A stretch of DNA of 64,000 bases from Debaryomyces hansenii CBS767. Its lineage: Eukaryota > Ascomycota > Pichiomycetes > Serinales > Debaryomycetaceae. The notes below the pieces were generated by a model, which saw nothing but the letters and a program-made list of their open reading frames with translations, did not search any database and had not been told where the DNA came from. The stretch's first letter is position 1; the number at the start of each line of letters is the position of its first letter. The translations under genes were made by a program, and so were the position numbers. The stretch is taken from the NCBI RefSeq assembly GCF_000006445.2, contig NC_006049.2, positions 1,426,001-1,490,000 on the forward strand. The letters are read 5' to 3'. Of this stretch, positions 47,251 to 56,692 are shown piece by piece.

Positions 47251-50200
47251 ATGGATGACAATCAAGATAGTATCCAGTTTAAGCTCAATACACAGTTCGA
47301 GTCAACTCCGAATTCAACTGATAATCCGGGGAAATTACCAGGTTTTAATAACAATATAGATAATAATCATGACATGGATACAATTCGTTCCAGAATGGAA
47401 TCACATATATTTCATATAGGTAGGACTCGCGATAAGGCGCAAGACTTTATAAATGAACGAAGGCATGGCTGGACACATGGGGTTAAACCCCCGTACACAG
47501 TATTTAAATATGAAAAGGCACCCATTGGTAATCCGAAGAACATCTTCAACAAGGCTGAAAAGGAGAAGATATTCTCTCCAATGGCCGTTTTTGAAGAAAT
47601 AGACCATGCATCGTTAAACAGAAATGGTAGAGCGCTATCTACAGAATCGAGCAATCAGGAGGATATTCCAATTGAAAGCAAACCAGGCGATGAAGCAGAA
47701 GATGATAAAGATGGACGTGGCTTTTCAGGTTTATACACTATTCCAAGGACAACGTTGAATGTTTCCAATAGTTTCACGCTTGATAAGCATAGGCGCAAGT
47801 TAGTAACTGAGCTTCCAGAGATCTGTTATCAAAATCATGTTGATATGGACGACATCACTTATACATTTGGTGGTGTATATGTCAATAAATATAGTGATTT
47901 TAGGCACTTGGGAATACCCATCGATGTGGACCCACAAAAGATTTCAATAAGTTTTCCATGTGAATTACCTCCTCATGTCGATAAGGATATTTTAATAAGT
48001 CCATATATGATGCAAAACCCACATCTTATTATATTTAATGCATTTCGAAGTACTTTGAGTTATTGTGATACGTTTTCATCAAGCGATTATCCAGCGTACT
48101 TGAATAACGCATCTGGTTGTCCTATTTCTAAAAGTCATATATTCTTTTATGGGGGTTTTGAAATCAAGGTTGAGTCTGTTGACTATTTTGCTGAAATCGA
48201 CAGGTGGGTGATAAAAAAAAAATTAGTAATGAATGAAAACGGATATATTCTAGATATCAAAACTTTAAAGTTCACGAAAATTGAATTGGAATCTAAGGCT
48301 CGGGAGTTACTTAGAATTGGTAGAATTGGAAATGCTATTGCAGCAAATGTATTTGAGCTTTTAGGTGAGGATAAAGAAAAGCAAAACAGATGTATACTGC
48401 CTCCGTTATTTACAGACATTATCAATGATCTTCCCTTTCCCTCGAGTCCCTTGGTAAAACCAGTAAATCTTCCGGAACCAAGAGATTCCGATAATATCAA
48501 ACTACCTGAGTCGTCAACTAACACTTCTGTATCAAATACATTGAATGAAAAAGGTAATATGTCTGATATTGACTCCATACCGCCCATTTCTGCTACAAGT
48601 TCTTATTCTCTTAATGTTCTGAAGCAATTAAATTCACAGAAGTCTTTTACTGGTCATTCAGAGACTTCAAAATTAACTCCTTCAACTTCAACAAAGAGTA
48701 GTATCATACACACTACACCAGGTCCTAAACTAACTCATGCATTATCGAAGTCATCAAAAATATTTCATAGGCATCAAAAACAAGCAAGTGGAAGTACGCC
48801 AAAGTCACCAACAAACCATCCATTAAAGAACACGTATTCAAATCAAGTGAGAGATAACAGGTCAAATTCTCAGAATAGTAGACCTGTGTCGCCAGTACTA
48901 ATAGGCAATCCTATGCCAAAATCAAATTCACATAAGACACCTATAATTCCTGTCAGTGATAGTGTTGATTCCAAACTCTTCCAATCTTCAAATCAAAATG
49001 ATAAAAAGAAAGATAACGTTTCTAACGTGGAAAGTGACCAGAAGCCATCGACTCCACTGATTTCATATGTTAATACAAATGCTTCGCCTGTCAAAAATGA
49101 CAACCCACCAAATATTGAAGATACTGGTTTCAAGGCTGCAGATAATGATAATGGCTTCTCTTTTGACAGTCGAAGCAAAAATGCTTCATTCATCAATAAT
49201 CATAATCATAAATCTCAAGAAGGGAGGGTTTCGATATTTATATTTGGTGGTTTCGAGTGCCACGAAGATGAATTTGGATATCAATCATTTAGGGCGACCA
49301 ATGATTTATTAAGGATTGATATCGCCTGCAGAAGGATTAAGTTTACTATAGGGTTTGAAAAAGAAGCTTCGATTTCAACATTTAGTATAAATGGGGTATA
49401 TCCAAAAACGGGTGAAAGCATATATTCTGAAACCTGGCCTTCTCCGAGGGGATATTTTGCTTATTCATTAATAGACCATAATCAAACTATAGACGAAAAT
49501 TGTTACTGGGACATAGACTCCTTTAACCAATTGCCGTCAGAATCGGAAGAATTGGCAGACGACGAAGGTTTTGATATTCACTGTACAAGGGTCATATCTT
49601 CAGCGTCGGATAGCGTGTCCTCGGGCTCTACTTCTGTTCAAACTGCAAGCAGCAAGGGCATATCTACAAGAACACACAAATCAAAGACCGTTGAAGAATA
49701 CTTCAATGGTAAAGCTTTACTAATTCAAGGTGGATGTAATGAAAACTTTGAAACGTTTAGTGACTTTTATGTTTTTGTTTTTGAAATCGGAAAATGGCAG
49801 ACCTTATCGACCTACGTGCATGATTATTTCAATTCTCCCAAACAACCATACGAGGATGACGATGCATCCTTATTTGTCAAAGAAAACGAAGATCCAAATC
49901 CAAAGATAATAGAAGCTGAATTAAGAGCATGTCATCACAGCGCATTGTATTACAAGAACGATGAAAAGGACTATTTATTCTTTATGGGGGGCTTCACCAA
50001 TGATTACTTGAGATATTTTGATACTGAGCCTTATAGAAGTGATAAGTTTGATGTTTCCAGGCTAAGTAAGTTACAATTTGCACCTACAAATGCAAATACT
50101 CTGCGCATTATGGTATTGAATTTACAGACCCAAACTTGGCGATTTCTTAAGTATTACTACGATGTGACCCATTCTACTCATGAGAATTTCTTGAACATAC

Positions 50201-50406
50201 TAAATTCAAACTCAGCTTGGACCAATGCCAGAATTAACAATTTTGGTGGTTGTGTTTCGTTAAACGGCAAGGCTATTACTATTTGCCATGGTATGGCATG
50301 CGCGGTACCGGAAAAAAGAGACGACTTAGCGAGATTAAAGCTAGATGTACCTGACACTTCAATACTATGGGGTGCTCATGTTAGGTTTACCTTCCCTAGT
50401 TTGTAG
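47251..50406 (+). CDS. Large kelch-like beta-propeller protein, possibly Gpb1/Gpb2-type
   Basis: The 1051-residue protein carries repeated Gly-Gly doublets preceded by hydrophobic strands, typical of kelch blades. Examples are YTFGGVYVN near 206, FFYGGFEI near 297, FIFGGFECHED near 663, LIQGGCNENF near 829, FFMGGFTND near 910 and NFGGCVSLNG near 997. A long Ser/Asn/Pro-rich linker (about residues 390-640) splits the propeller. LPEICYQNHVDMDD introduces the first blade. The Gpb1/Gpb2 (Krh) regulators of cAMP-PKA signalling have a similar organisation and are my best guess, from memory only. It could be another kelch family. Confidence 0.6.
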   Translation: MDDNQDSIQFKLNTQFESTPNSTDNPGKLPGFNNNIDNNHDMDTIRSRMESHIFHIGRTRDKAQDFINERRHGWTHGVKPPYTVFKYEKAPIGNPKNIFNKAEKEKIFSPMAVFEEIDHASLNRNGRALSTESSNQEDIPIESKPGDEAEDDKDGRGFSGLYTIPRTTLNVSNSFTLDKHRRKLVTELPEICYQNHVDMDDITYTFGGVYVNKYSDFRHLGIPIDVDPQKISISFPCELPPHVDKDILISPYMMQNPHLIIFNAFRSTLSYCDTFSSSDYPAYLNNASGCPISKSHIFFYGGFEIKVESVDYFAEIDRWVIKKKLVMNENGYILDIKTLKFTKIELESKARELLRIGRIGNAIAANVFELLGEDKEKQNRCILPPLFTDIINDLPFPSSPLVKPVNLPEPRDSDNIKLPESSTNTSVSNTLNEKGNMSDIDSIPPISATSSYSLNVLKQLNSQKSFTGHSETSKLTPSTSTKSSIIHTTPGPKLTHALSKSSKIFHRHQKQASGSTPKSPTNHPLKNTYSNQVRDNRSNSQNSRPVSPVLIGNPMPKSNSHKTPIIPVSDSVDSKLFQSSNQNDKKKDNVSNVESDQKPSTPLISYVNTNASPVKNDNPPNIEDTGFKAADNDNGFSFDSRSKNASFINNHNHKSQEGRVSIFIFGGFECHEDEFGYQSFRATNDLLRIDIACRRIKFTIGFEKEASISTFSINGVYPKTGESIYSETWPSPRGYFAYSLIDHNQTIDENCYWDIDSFNQLPSESEELADDEGFDIHCTRVISSASDSVSSGSTSVQTASSKGISTRTHKSKTVEEYFNGKALLIQGGCNENFETFSDFYVFVFEIGKWQTLSTYVHDYFNSPKQPYEDDDASLFVKENEDPNPKIIEAELRACHHSALYYKNDEKDYLFFMGGFTNDYLRYFDTEPYRSDKFDVSRLSKLQFAPTNANTLRIMVLNLQTQTWRFLKYYYDVTHSTHENFLNILNSNSAWTNARINNFGGCVSLNGKAITICHGMACAVPEKRDDLARLKLDVPDTSILWGAHVRFTFPSL

Positions 50407-50615
50407 AATAGCTAATGTAATACTATGTTAAATTTATCTGTATCGTTAATAGATGTTGCACATTGAAAAAAAAAGATTTTATATAATCATGTATGTTATG
50501 TAATCAGTTGGCGATTTTTCAAAGAACCACAAATTTCAAAGAAATAGAAGGCAACCAGAAAGAAGATCTATTTTCTTGATATATACTATTTTAATTAAGA
50601 ATAATAACATATAAA

Positions 50616-50891
50616 ATGTTCGGATTAGGTGGTGCTGCTCCTCAAATTTCATCTCAACAAAAGTTACAAGCTGCTGAGGCTGAATTAGACATGGTTACTG
50701 GTATGTTCAACCAATTGGTCGAACAATGCCATTCCAAATGTATCAACAAAACCTATAACGACTCAGAAGTATCCAAACAGGAAGCTCTTTGTTTAGATAG
50801 ATGTGTTGCTAAATACTTTGAAACCAATGTCCAAGTTGGTGAACATATGCAAAAAATGGGTCAATCTGGTCAATTTATGGGTAGACAATAG
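50616..50891 (+). CDS. TIM10: Tim10, small TIM chaperone
   Basis: The 91-residue protein is nearly identical in length to yeast Tim10 (93). The twin CX3C motif is CHSKC and CLDRC. The surrounding core [20 protein letters not shown] and [20 protein letters not shown] is the classic Tim10 signature. With Tim9 it forms the hexamer that carries carrier proteins across the intermembrane space to Tim22. It is essential in yeast. Codon choice is biased, with no CTG. Together with TIM13 nine kilobases away, the window holds two small TIM genes. Confidence 0.97.
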   Translation: MFGLGGAAPQISSQQKLQAAEAELDMVTGMFNQLVEQCHSKCINKTYNDSEVSKQEALCLDRCVAKYFETNVQVGEHMQKMGQSGQFMGRQ

Positions 50892-51051
50892 ATTTATTAA
50901 CTATTTGATGGGTTGATGCTAATTCTACTTCACGGTTAAGTTATTATTTGTGTTAGCTATTTATTTTGTATATAATCATATTAAAGTTGATGAATGAACA
51001 GAGAATAATATTTTCATAATCTAGATATTTACAAGTAGGTGGAAACTGTGC

Positions 51052-51819
51052 CTATTCCCAGCCAAAAGCTCTTCCGAATCGTAACTTTAAACCTTCCCAA
51101 TTGTTGAGCTTTGGTCTTACATCCAAGAAGAAGCTTGCCCCTTCACCATTACCTCCGTAGAAATCAATAACGTACTCTACTTCTGTTCCACATCTATCGA
51201 TTATCCAATCATGCCTATCGAAGGGTTTTTCGTACCCTAGGATAGTTGAATTGAACCATGCTCTTGGTGTAAGCTTCTTCAGATCACCTTTGAAACTAGT
51301 CAACTTTATACCACCGCATTGCGCTAAAGATTGCTGATAATGTGATCTTTCCCAGTTTAAAATGTGCAGCCATGCCTTTTCATTGACCGCATTATGTATA
51401 GGTACAACAGTTTTCATATCCTGTGCTTCTGGTTCCCAATTTTTACGCTTCATTGCTTCGAAGAATTGCTTTTGAGATGGGTAGATCCAGTTGGACTGGC
51501 CGGAGGTACGAGGAATAGAACTAATCTCTCTCTCTGTAGGAAGCTTCGAGTTTGAGTCACTAATATGGGCAGCTGAAGTGTCCAACTTATCAGAACTACA
51601 AGTAGTTGTAGAGCTTACTTCTATGGCTTCTGGTTCTTGTTTCGTTGTCTGTACAACAGAAACTTTGCTTAACCAGTCGGCCCTAGCATCATGATCTACA
51701 GGACATTTTGGTTGGTCTTCCGGAACAGGAACTGGTTCTGGTGGAACGCTTGCTTTCTTCAACCAAGCATCTCTTGTGGAATGGTCGACTGGACACTTAC
51801 CTTGATCTTCTTCTGCCAT
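51052..51819 (-). CDS. CYT2: Cytochrome c1 heme lyase
   Basis: The 255-residue holocytochrome-c1 synthase starts at ATG 51819 (MAEEDQGKCPVDH); an upstream TTG extension is not real. Two CPVDH heme-binding motifs sit in a tandem N-terminal duplication (KCPVDHSTRDAWLKK and KCPVDHDARADWLSK). The catalytic domain contains SNWIYPSQKQFFEAMKRKNW, VVPIHNAVNEKAW with the conserved axial His, KLTPRAWFNS and FDRHDWIIDRCGTEVEYVID. The N-terminal pattern and ISSIPRT match Cyt2 rather than Cyc3. The enzyme attaches heme to apocytochrome c1 in the intermembrane space. Confidence 0.9.
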   Translation of the reverse strand: MAEEDQGKCPVDHSTRDAWLKKASVPPEPVPVPEDQPKCPVDHDARADWLSKVSVVQTTKQEPEAIEVSSTTTCSSDKLDTSAAHISDSNSKLPTEREISSIPRTSGQSNWIYPSQKQFFEAMKRKNWEPEAQDMKTVVPIHNAVNEKAWLHILNWERSHYQQSLAQCGGIKLTSFKGDLKKLTPRAWFNSTILGYEKPFDRHDWIIDRCGTEVEYVIDFYGGNGEGASFFLDVRPKLNNWEGLKLRFGRAFGWE

Positions 51820-52046
51820 TTGATAATTAAAATATGTCAACCAAAAAACTGATTAATGTAGCATTTCTTATTGAACGAAAAATTTAGACTGTGCGCTCGT
51901 GATGTCATTACAAAAAGTAAACTACTTAACAGTATCATTTTAAGAATTATATTTTGGAATCCCAAATAATAATATATAGTATATAAATACATACATACAT
52001 GATATGCTGAAGCGGATAAGTATCCAATTTTACTGTATGAAATTGG

Positions 52047-52973
52047 TTAATAGATTTTTTTCTTTTCATCCAACGATAACTCTCCAGCACCTGCGTTAAC
52101 AATAATCATTAAACCACCAACAATCGACAAAGTTTGGAAGAATTCGTACTTCAAGAAGTCACGGGTAGAGTCATGAGAACCGTATTGCCAGAATTGATTA
52201 ACAAAAACATTGTAGCCAAACAATAAGACTGTCAAAATAAAAGCAGCAAACTTAGTTTTATATCCCACGACAATTGAACCGCATGAAACGAATCCACTTA
52301 AAATGATCACCAATCTGGTAAATGACCATGACGCCGAAAAAACAAATCCTAAGAATAATAAAACTAATAATAATCTACCTGCCAACAAGAAATATTTCTT
52401 GTTGTCCTGGTTGTTTATCATTGGCAAGCCTGGCATCGATAACGATCTTTTGTCTCTAACCAAAGTATCTGAGAATGCGAGGATTAAGCCCCCCACAACC
52501 GACAAGTTTCTCAAGATAAATTGGCCATCGAAAATCAAACCGTAAGCCAACCCTTGCAAGGTAACAATGCACACTAATGCAACAGTTGCTACCTCCGGTT
52601 TTTTTCTCAAGATCAACAATGTTGATGCACTCAACATAACCAACACATTGGAAATTAAAAACACAACCGTGAACCAACGCCAGAGATGTCTGTAATTGTA
52701 CAAGTAGTAGACTTGTTCTGACCATTGTGTCATTATTCTTAAGGAATCTTCGTAGAAAGTGGCCACGATAAATGCTCTACCAATGGAAGGTACATAAGGC
52801 TTCAAAGGTGCGGTATATTCATCAATTAAGTCCTCCACTTTCTTCGAAAAATCTTCAAATTGATCGAAAGCAGATTTCGAGCTAGAAACTGGACCTATAT
52901 TTGCCTGAGGTTGTCCCCCGCCAATTGGCCCTCTAAATTGATTGTTAAATTGATTTGTTCCTCTGTAAGACAT
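52047..52973 (-). CDS. ERV29: Erv29 (SURF4) cargo receptor
   Basis: The 308-residue multi-span protein is the ER-to-Golgi cargo receptor that packages pro-alpha-factor and CPY into COPII vesicles. The length equals yeast Erv29 (310). Family motifs are PSIGRAFIVATFYEDSLRI, WSEQVYYLYNYRHLW, LRNLSVVGGLILAFSD, and the C-terminal FFQTLSIVGGLMIIVNAGAG. The cytosolic tail SLDEKKKIY ends in a KKXX signal (KKIY) for COPI retrieval. An N-terminal Asn/Gln/Gly-rich tail precedes the first segment. Its promoter region also borders tRNA-Trp. Confidence 0.95.
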   Translation of the reverse strand: MSYRGTNQFNNQFRGPIGGGQPQANIGPVSSSKSAFDQFEDFSKKVEDLIDEYTAPLKPYVPSIGRAFIVATFYEDSLRIMTQWSEQVYYLYNYRHLWRWFTVVFLISNVLVMLSASTLLILRKKPEVATVALVCIVTLQGLAYGLIFDGQFILRNLSVVGGLILAFSDTLVRDKRSLSMPGLPMINNQDNKKYFLLAGRLLLVLLFLGFVFSASWSFTRLVIILSGFVSCGSIVVGYKTKFAAFILTVLLFGYNVFVNQFWQYGSHDSTRDFLKYEFFQTLSIVGGLMIIVNAGAGELSLDEKKKIY

Positions 52974-53580
52974 ATTTTAGCTTTTGTTTATTCAACCAAT
53001 AGAATATTTTTAAGTATTGATATTATATCTTACGAGTCTAGTCGCTAATGGCTTACAGGCTCAATTCTTTATATTTGAAACTAGATCTAGAAGAAAAGCC
53101 CTCTTTATAAGTCTTGACCTATATTTGATTTGTTTGGTGAGGGTTACTAAATTTGACACGCAAGTTGTTTCGTCCTGTGTGCAATTATCAATTCCGATAC
53201 TTCTCTACACCAATAGCTGCAAATATCGTGATTTTGTATAGTATGTATACACTGTGTAACTTAGGATTATATTAGCCTATGTTAACTGCACTCATTGATT
53301 CAAAGGCCTTTTCAAAGTGTTCAATATTAACAATCTTTGCTAGACCTCGTTGTGAATGGAATTCTAAATGTCTTGTGAAAATCGCTAGAATAAATCGGTA
53401 ATCGGGTTAAGAAAAAGTTATTCACCAAATATATAGCATACGCATAATGCGTGAGTTTTATATCGAAGGTATTCATTGAAATCACATCTATTTCTTTGAT
53501 TTCAGTAATTAACAGCAATGAATGGAAATGTATGAAAAAGCTATGGCATATATTAGTTAAGAAACTTTATTGATAAGGGT
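52974..53580. other. Intergenic: ERV29 promoter and tRNA-Trp upstream region
   Basis: About 600 bases without a supported gene. Small frames (about 60-75 codons) look random. I see no LTR next to the tRNA. Confidence 0.5.
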
Positions 53581-53652
53581 GATGCGGTGGCTCAATGGTA
53601 GAGCTTTCGACTCCAGATCGAAGGGTTGCAGGTTCAATTCCTGTCCGTGTCA
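53581..53652 (+). tRNA. tRNA-Trp (anticodon CCA), no intron
   Basis: The 72-nt cloverleaf has acceptor GATGCGG against CCGTGTC with discriminator A. The D-arm is GCTCAATGGTAGAGC. The anticodon stem is TTCGA/TCGAA around CTCCAGA, giving anticodon CCA. The T-arm is GCAGG/CCTGT. The body matches yeast tRNA-Trp closely as I remember it, but the anticodon loop is uninterrupted, whereas S. cerevisiae tRNA-Trp genes contain introns. Confidence 0.95.
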
Positions 53653-53661
53653 ATTCCTTTC

Positions 53662-53677
53662 TTTTTTAATTTTTTTT
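53662..53677 (+). terminator. Pol III terminator of tRNA-Trp
   Basis: Two T-runs (53662-53667 and 53671-53677) begin ten bases after the tRNA end and give a strong, duplicated RNA polymerase III stop. Confidence 0.7.
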
Positions 53678-53820
53678 GTTAAATCTTATTCATTACATCA
53701 CGTCAAAGACGATCCAAGAAAGCCTTCGTTTAGTTAGATTTTGTATTTCGAATAAGGTTACAAACGTTCCAGCGAAACGTACAATTAATTTGCGAATTTA
53801 TTTATCTATAATACATGCAG

Positions 53821-54558
53821 TTACTGGTCAACTAACCTAGACGATCTAATATTCCCATGTTTTCTAACTTCATTATCCATTAAGTCACGAACTCTGTGGC
53901 CACCTGCTATGCCGATAGCTAAAACAGATTCCAACATATCTAATGGCATCTTATCCTCCAAAAGCAATAATGCTAATTTTTCACTTTTGCCAACGACTCC
54001 GATAGTCAAACAACTCATATCATTTTCCTCTAACGTATTCAAGTCCAATAATGGTGTTTGGTCGTATAATCCAGCATTAATGGCAGAAACATAGTCGTAC
54101 ATCGCAATGCCAGCATCTATTAATGCTAATGTGATTGCATTAGTCATGCCAGCCAACAAACCACCATCCTGACATAATACATGCAAGTTTATCTGTATAA
54201 CTGTTCTTGGGTATAATTTACATATAACACTTTGTTCGAATGTTCTTTCTAAAGTCGTCTTCAACTCGATTAATCTCTTTTCGTTCTTCAACCTTTTCTT
54301 TCTTTCGATCGTAGAAAAATTGGCTACGGATAAATTAATTTCTATGCTTGCTTTAGATGAATTCGTTTGTGATCTTAAACTAGGTTCCATCGGCCCTTGT
54401 ACCATACATATGATCTTGGTGTTACCTTGTTCGATATAAGATGACCCATCCGATGAGCTTGGGTGTGTATTTATACGACATTCAAAACGACGCAATTCAT
54501 TCCATCTCCTCCCGTCTATTCTCAACCCTTCTGGAGAGTATAATTCCATACGAGACAT
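53821..54558 (-). CDS. SKI6: Ski6/Rrp41, exosome core subunit
   Basis: The 245-residue RNase PH-fold protein matches yeast Ski6 (246). The opening MSRMELYSPEGLRIDGRRWNELRRFEC is nearly identical to yeast. Other motifs are GSSYIEQGNTKI, LYPRTVIQINLHVLCQDGG, ITLALIDAGIAMYDY and VLAIGIAGGHRVRDLMD. Ski6 is one of six ring subunits of the RNA exosome, which has lost phosphorolytic activity in yeast and threads RNA to Rrp44. The gene is divided from GPI14 (same strand) by about 180 bases. Confidence 0.97.
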   Translation of the reverse strand: MSRMELYSPEGLRIDGRRWNELRRFECRINTHPSSSDGSSYIEQGNTKIICMVQGPMEPSLRSQTNSSKASIEINLSVANFSTIERKKRLKNEKRLIELKTTLERTFEQSVICKLYPRTVIQINLHVLCQDGGLLAGMTNAITLALIDAGIAMYDYVSAINAGLYDQTPLLDLNTLEENDMSCLTIGVVGKSEKLALLLLEDKMPLDMLESVLAIGIAGGHRVRDLMDNEVRKHGNIRSSRLVDQ

Positions 54559-54738
54559 TATTGATTACTAGTATGACTTCATTTACTAGATATAATATGG
54601 GATCTTTTTTTTTCATTTCATCATCTACAAATAATTTATGTGCAGGATGTACAACAACCCTCCTAAAAGATTGCAAAAAAACGTTATTCTATATTCTAAC
54701 TACCATCTTGAATTCAGATCCTTAATACCACGAAGATC

Positions 54739-55983
54739 TTACAAATCGTTATTCAAATCGTCAATAAATACGCTTAAAATCCAACAATTGCTTATATAGA
54801 AAAAGAATGAGGAAAAGAGTAACCCATTATCAAATGTGCTGATACCCAAGAATTCTAATTGATAGGCAAAGTATAGCCACGATCCCTGAGATACAATCCA
54901 GAGTAATAGAGCCACGATTCCTTTCATCATATGCTTATTTGAATAAAGTTTTGACTGGGCCAAATAATGAGGCAAGAATATGAGGAACCAAATGAAATAT
55001 TGTGAGGTAATCACCTTATTGAATGTGACGAATGCAAATGTTTGTATGAAAATACAGGATATTAAATCACGGCGAGCAAATAACAAAGGCAAAATCAAGG
55101 CTGAAATTGATAGTTGGGGCAACATGACAAATTTTTCCATATTACCAGTAAAGAAACCGAGCGATGCTTCTGCAATTTCAGATAATGCCGATTTGTAGTA
55201 TAGTGCAACATTGTAGACTGAAAAATTATGTCTATGATCAATTCTAATCAAATGGTATAAATAAGAATTGTACAAGAATTCATATCCATATATGGAATAC
55301 ATGATACCGTTAAAGGCACCGATTGTGATTAACGTAGTGATTAGGAACTTGATATTCGTTCGATTAACCCATCTAACAATTGGCACGTCTATGAAAGGTG
55401 TTCCTGAAGTAGATAAATAAAGCATAATACTCGGTAAGTATATGACTGGGTATATTTTGAAATGTATAGATAAACCTAGCCAAAATCCTGATGCAATAAT
55501 AGACTTCTTATTAATCAAATAATATAATGAGAGCATAATCATTACAGTCAATACACTCTCCGAAGATCCCCTGGTACTTATGGTTATTACCATTGGATTC
55601 AAAAGCCAAATAGATGACAACATTATTATTTTATTCGTGCTTAGCTTCTTGCCAGCAATTGATATTCCACTTAATAGTTTAAGAATAATTATTCCTGTAA
55701 TTAGATCACTGATCATGAAAATATATTTACCAAAATTTGACCACTGACCTCCCCAGCAGTTTGGTATCAACATCCATGCAAGCAATGGGGTATATCTATA
55801 TGTCTCTCGCGAATATGGTGAATATCCGTTGTATACGTAGTTAGCGGCATCAGAAAAAACTACATAATCAATGTCAGTATATTTTACGGTCATATACTTA
55901 TCTTGGTAAAGACCAAATAGAAAAAATCCAATTCTAATAAGGAGCGATAATACTATTATATGTGATATGGACAATTGCAACAT
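54739..55983 (-). CDS. GPI14: Gpi14 (PIG-M), GPI mannosyltransferase I
   Basis: The 414-residue ER membrane protein transfers the first mannose from dolichol-P-mannose to the GPI precursor. After a first membrane segment comes the lumenal DXD-type motif TDIDY (Asp37, Asp39), then VFSDAANYVYNGYSPYSRETYRYTPLLAWML, the diagnostic PIG-M stretch. Later segments include LLNPMVITISTRGSSES, HFKIYPVIYLPSI and FVTFNKVITSQYFIWFL. The length is close to yeast Gpi14 (403). Together with GPI11 this gives two GPI-synthesis genes in one window. Confidence 0.93.
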   Translation of the reverse strand: MLQLSISHIIVLSLLIRIGFFLFGLYQDKYMTVKYTDIDYVVFSDAANYVYNGYSPYSRETYRYTPLLAWMLIPNCWGGQWSNFGKYIFMISDLITGIIILKLLSGISIAGKKLSTNKIIMLSSIWLLNPMVITISTRGSSESVLTVMIMLSLYYLINKKSIIASGFWLGLSIHFKIYPVIYLPSIMLYLSTSGTPFIDVPIVRWVNRTNIKFLITTLITIGAFNGIMYSIYGYEFLYNSYLYHLIRIDHRHNFSVYNVALYYKSALSEIAEASLGFFTGNMEKFVMLPQLSISALILPLLFARRDLISCIFIQTFAFVTFNKVITSQYFIWFLIFLPHYLAQSKLYSNKHMMKGIVALLLWIVSQGSWLYFAYQLEFLGISTFDNGLLFSSFFFYISNCWILSVFIDDLNNDL

Positions 55984-56111
55984 CTTGTAGAACTAAGCAC
56001 CTTAATTTTGTTTTCAATACAAAGGAAGCTTCAATTTTTTCAGTTCTCAAATATAAGCGAGATAAAAAAACAACCCCAGTATAACTTTTAACTAATTGAT
56101 TCTATAGTAAT

Positions 56112-56621
56112 ATGTCATCAAACCCACAAGAAGAAGTATACAAAGATTATTTAAATTACGATTGGGACTCGTTTAGTGAATTCCAGGATGGCTTACAAGA
56201 AATTTTAGATAACTATCTAAATAATTTAAAAGAACAAGATCCATCGGTAACTAGTATTCCAGCATTAGATAAACAACAGCTAATTGACCAAGCTAAATGC
56301 TTCTTTTATTGTAGTCATACAGACCATATTCTAAATTTGGATGACTATAATGAGTGGAAGTTGCACAATGGGGACAAATACAACAAGAACAAGAAAATTA
56401 CTGAGATAACGGATGATTCCGAAGATCAAGTCAATAACGCAGACAGCGACGAGCCTCCCTACTCTTCAAATTATCAAAAATTAGTAGAATTAATAGTTTC
56501 TGGTAAACCTGTTCCAGGTATCAAGCAAATCCCAGATACAGTTGTACCAGATCAGAGTTCGAAGCCTGAGGCTAAGCAGAGATTAAAACCATGGGAAATA
56601 CAAGAAAACAACGAAGAATAA
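56112..56621 (+). CDS. Pex39-like peroxisomal protein with KPWE motif
   Basis: The 169-residue soluble protein has no membrane segment. The N-terminal 80 residues are helical and acidic (YLNYDWDSFSEFQDGLQEIL). The C-terminal part has the pattern YQKLVELIVSGKPVPGI, then IPDTV, a short linker, and KPWE at residues 159-162. This GKPxPGI-IPDTV-KPWE signature defines the PEX14-like KPWE domain seen in fungal Pex39 (S. cerevisiae YJR012C) and in part of Pex13. Pex39 was recently described as assisting PTS2 cargo import with Pex7. Motif order is convincing; the orthology call is inference. The Asp/Asn-rich middle is likely disordered. Confidence 0.7.
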   Translation: MSSNPQEEVYKDYLNYDWDSFSEFQDGLQEILDNYLNNLKEQDPSVTSIPALDKQQLIDQAKCFFYCSHTDHILNLDDYNEWKLHNGDKYNKNKKITEITDDSEDQVNNADSDEPPYSSNYQKLVELIVSGKPVPGIKQIPDTVVPDQSSKPEAKQRLKPWEIQENNEE

Positions 56622-56692
56622 GACTACAAAAACGAAATATTATTGCTATATAAACCTCATATTCGTTCTATAAATATCTAATATATTATACA

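Noticed and set aside
51820..51840. TTG-initiated extension of CYT2
   Set aside because: The first ATG at 51819 begins the conserved MAEEDQGKCPVDH sequence.
53327..53518. 63-codon minus-strand frame before tRNA-Trp
   Set aside because: Short, AT-driven composition and no resemblance to any family.
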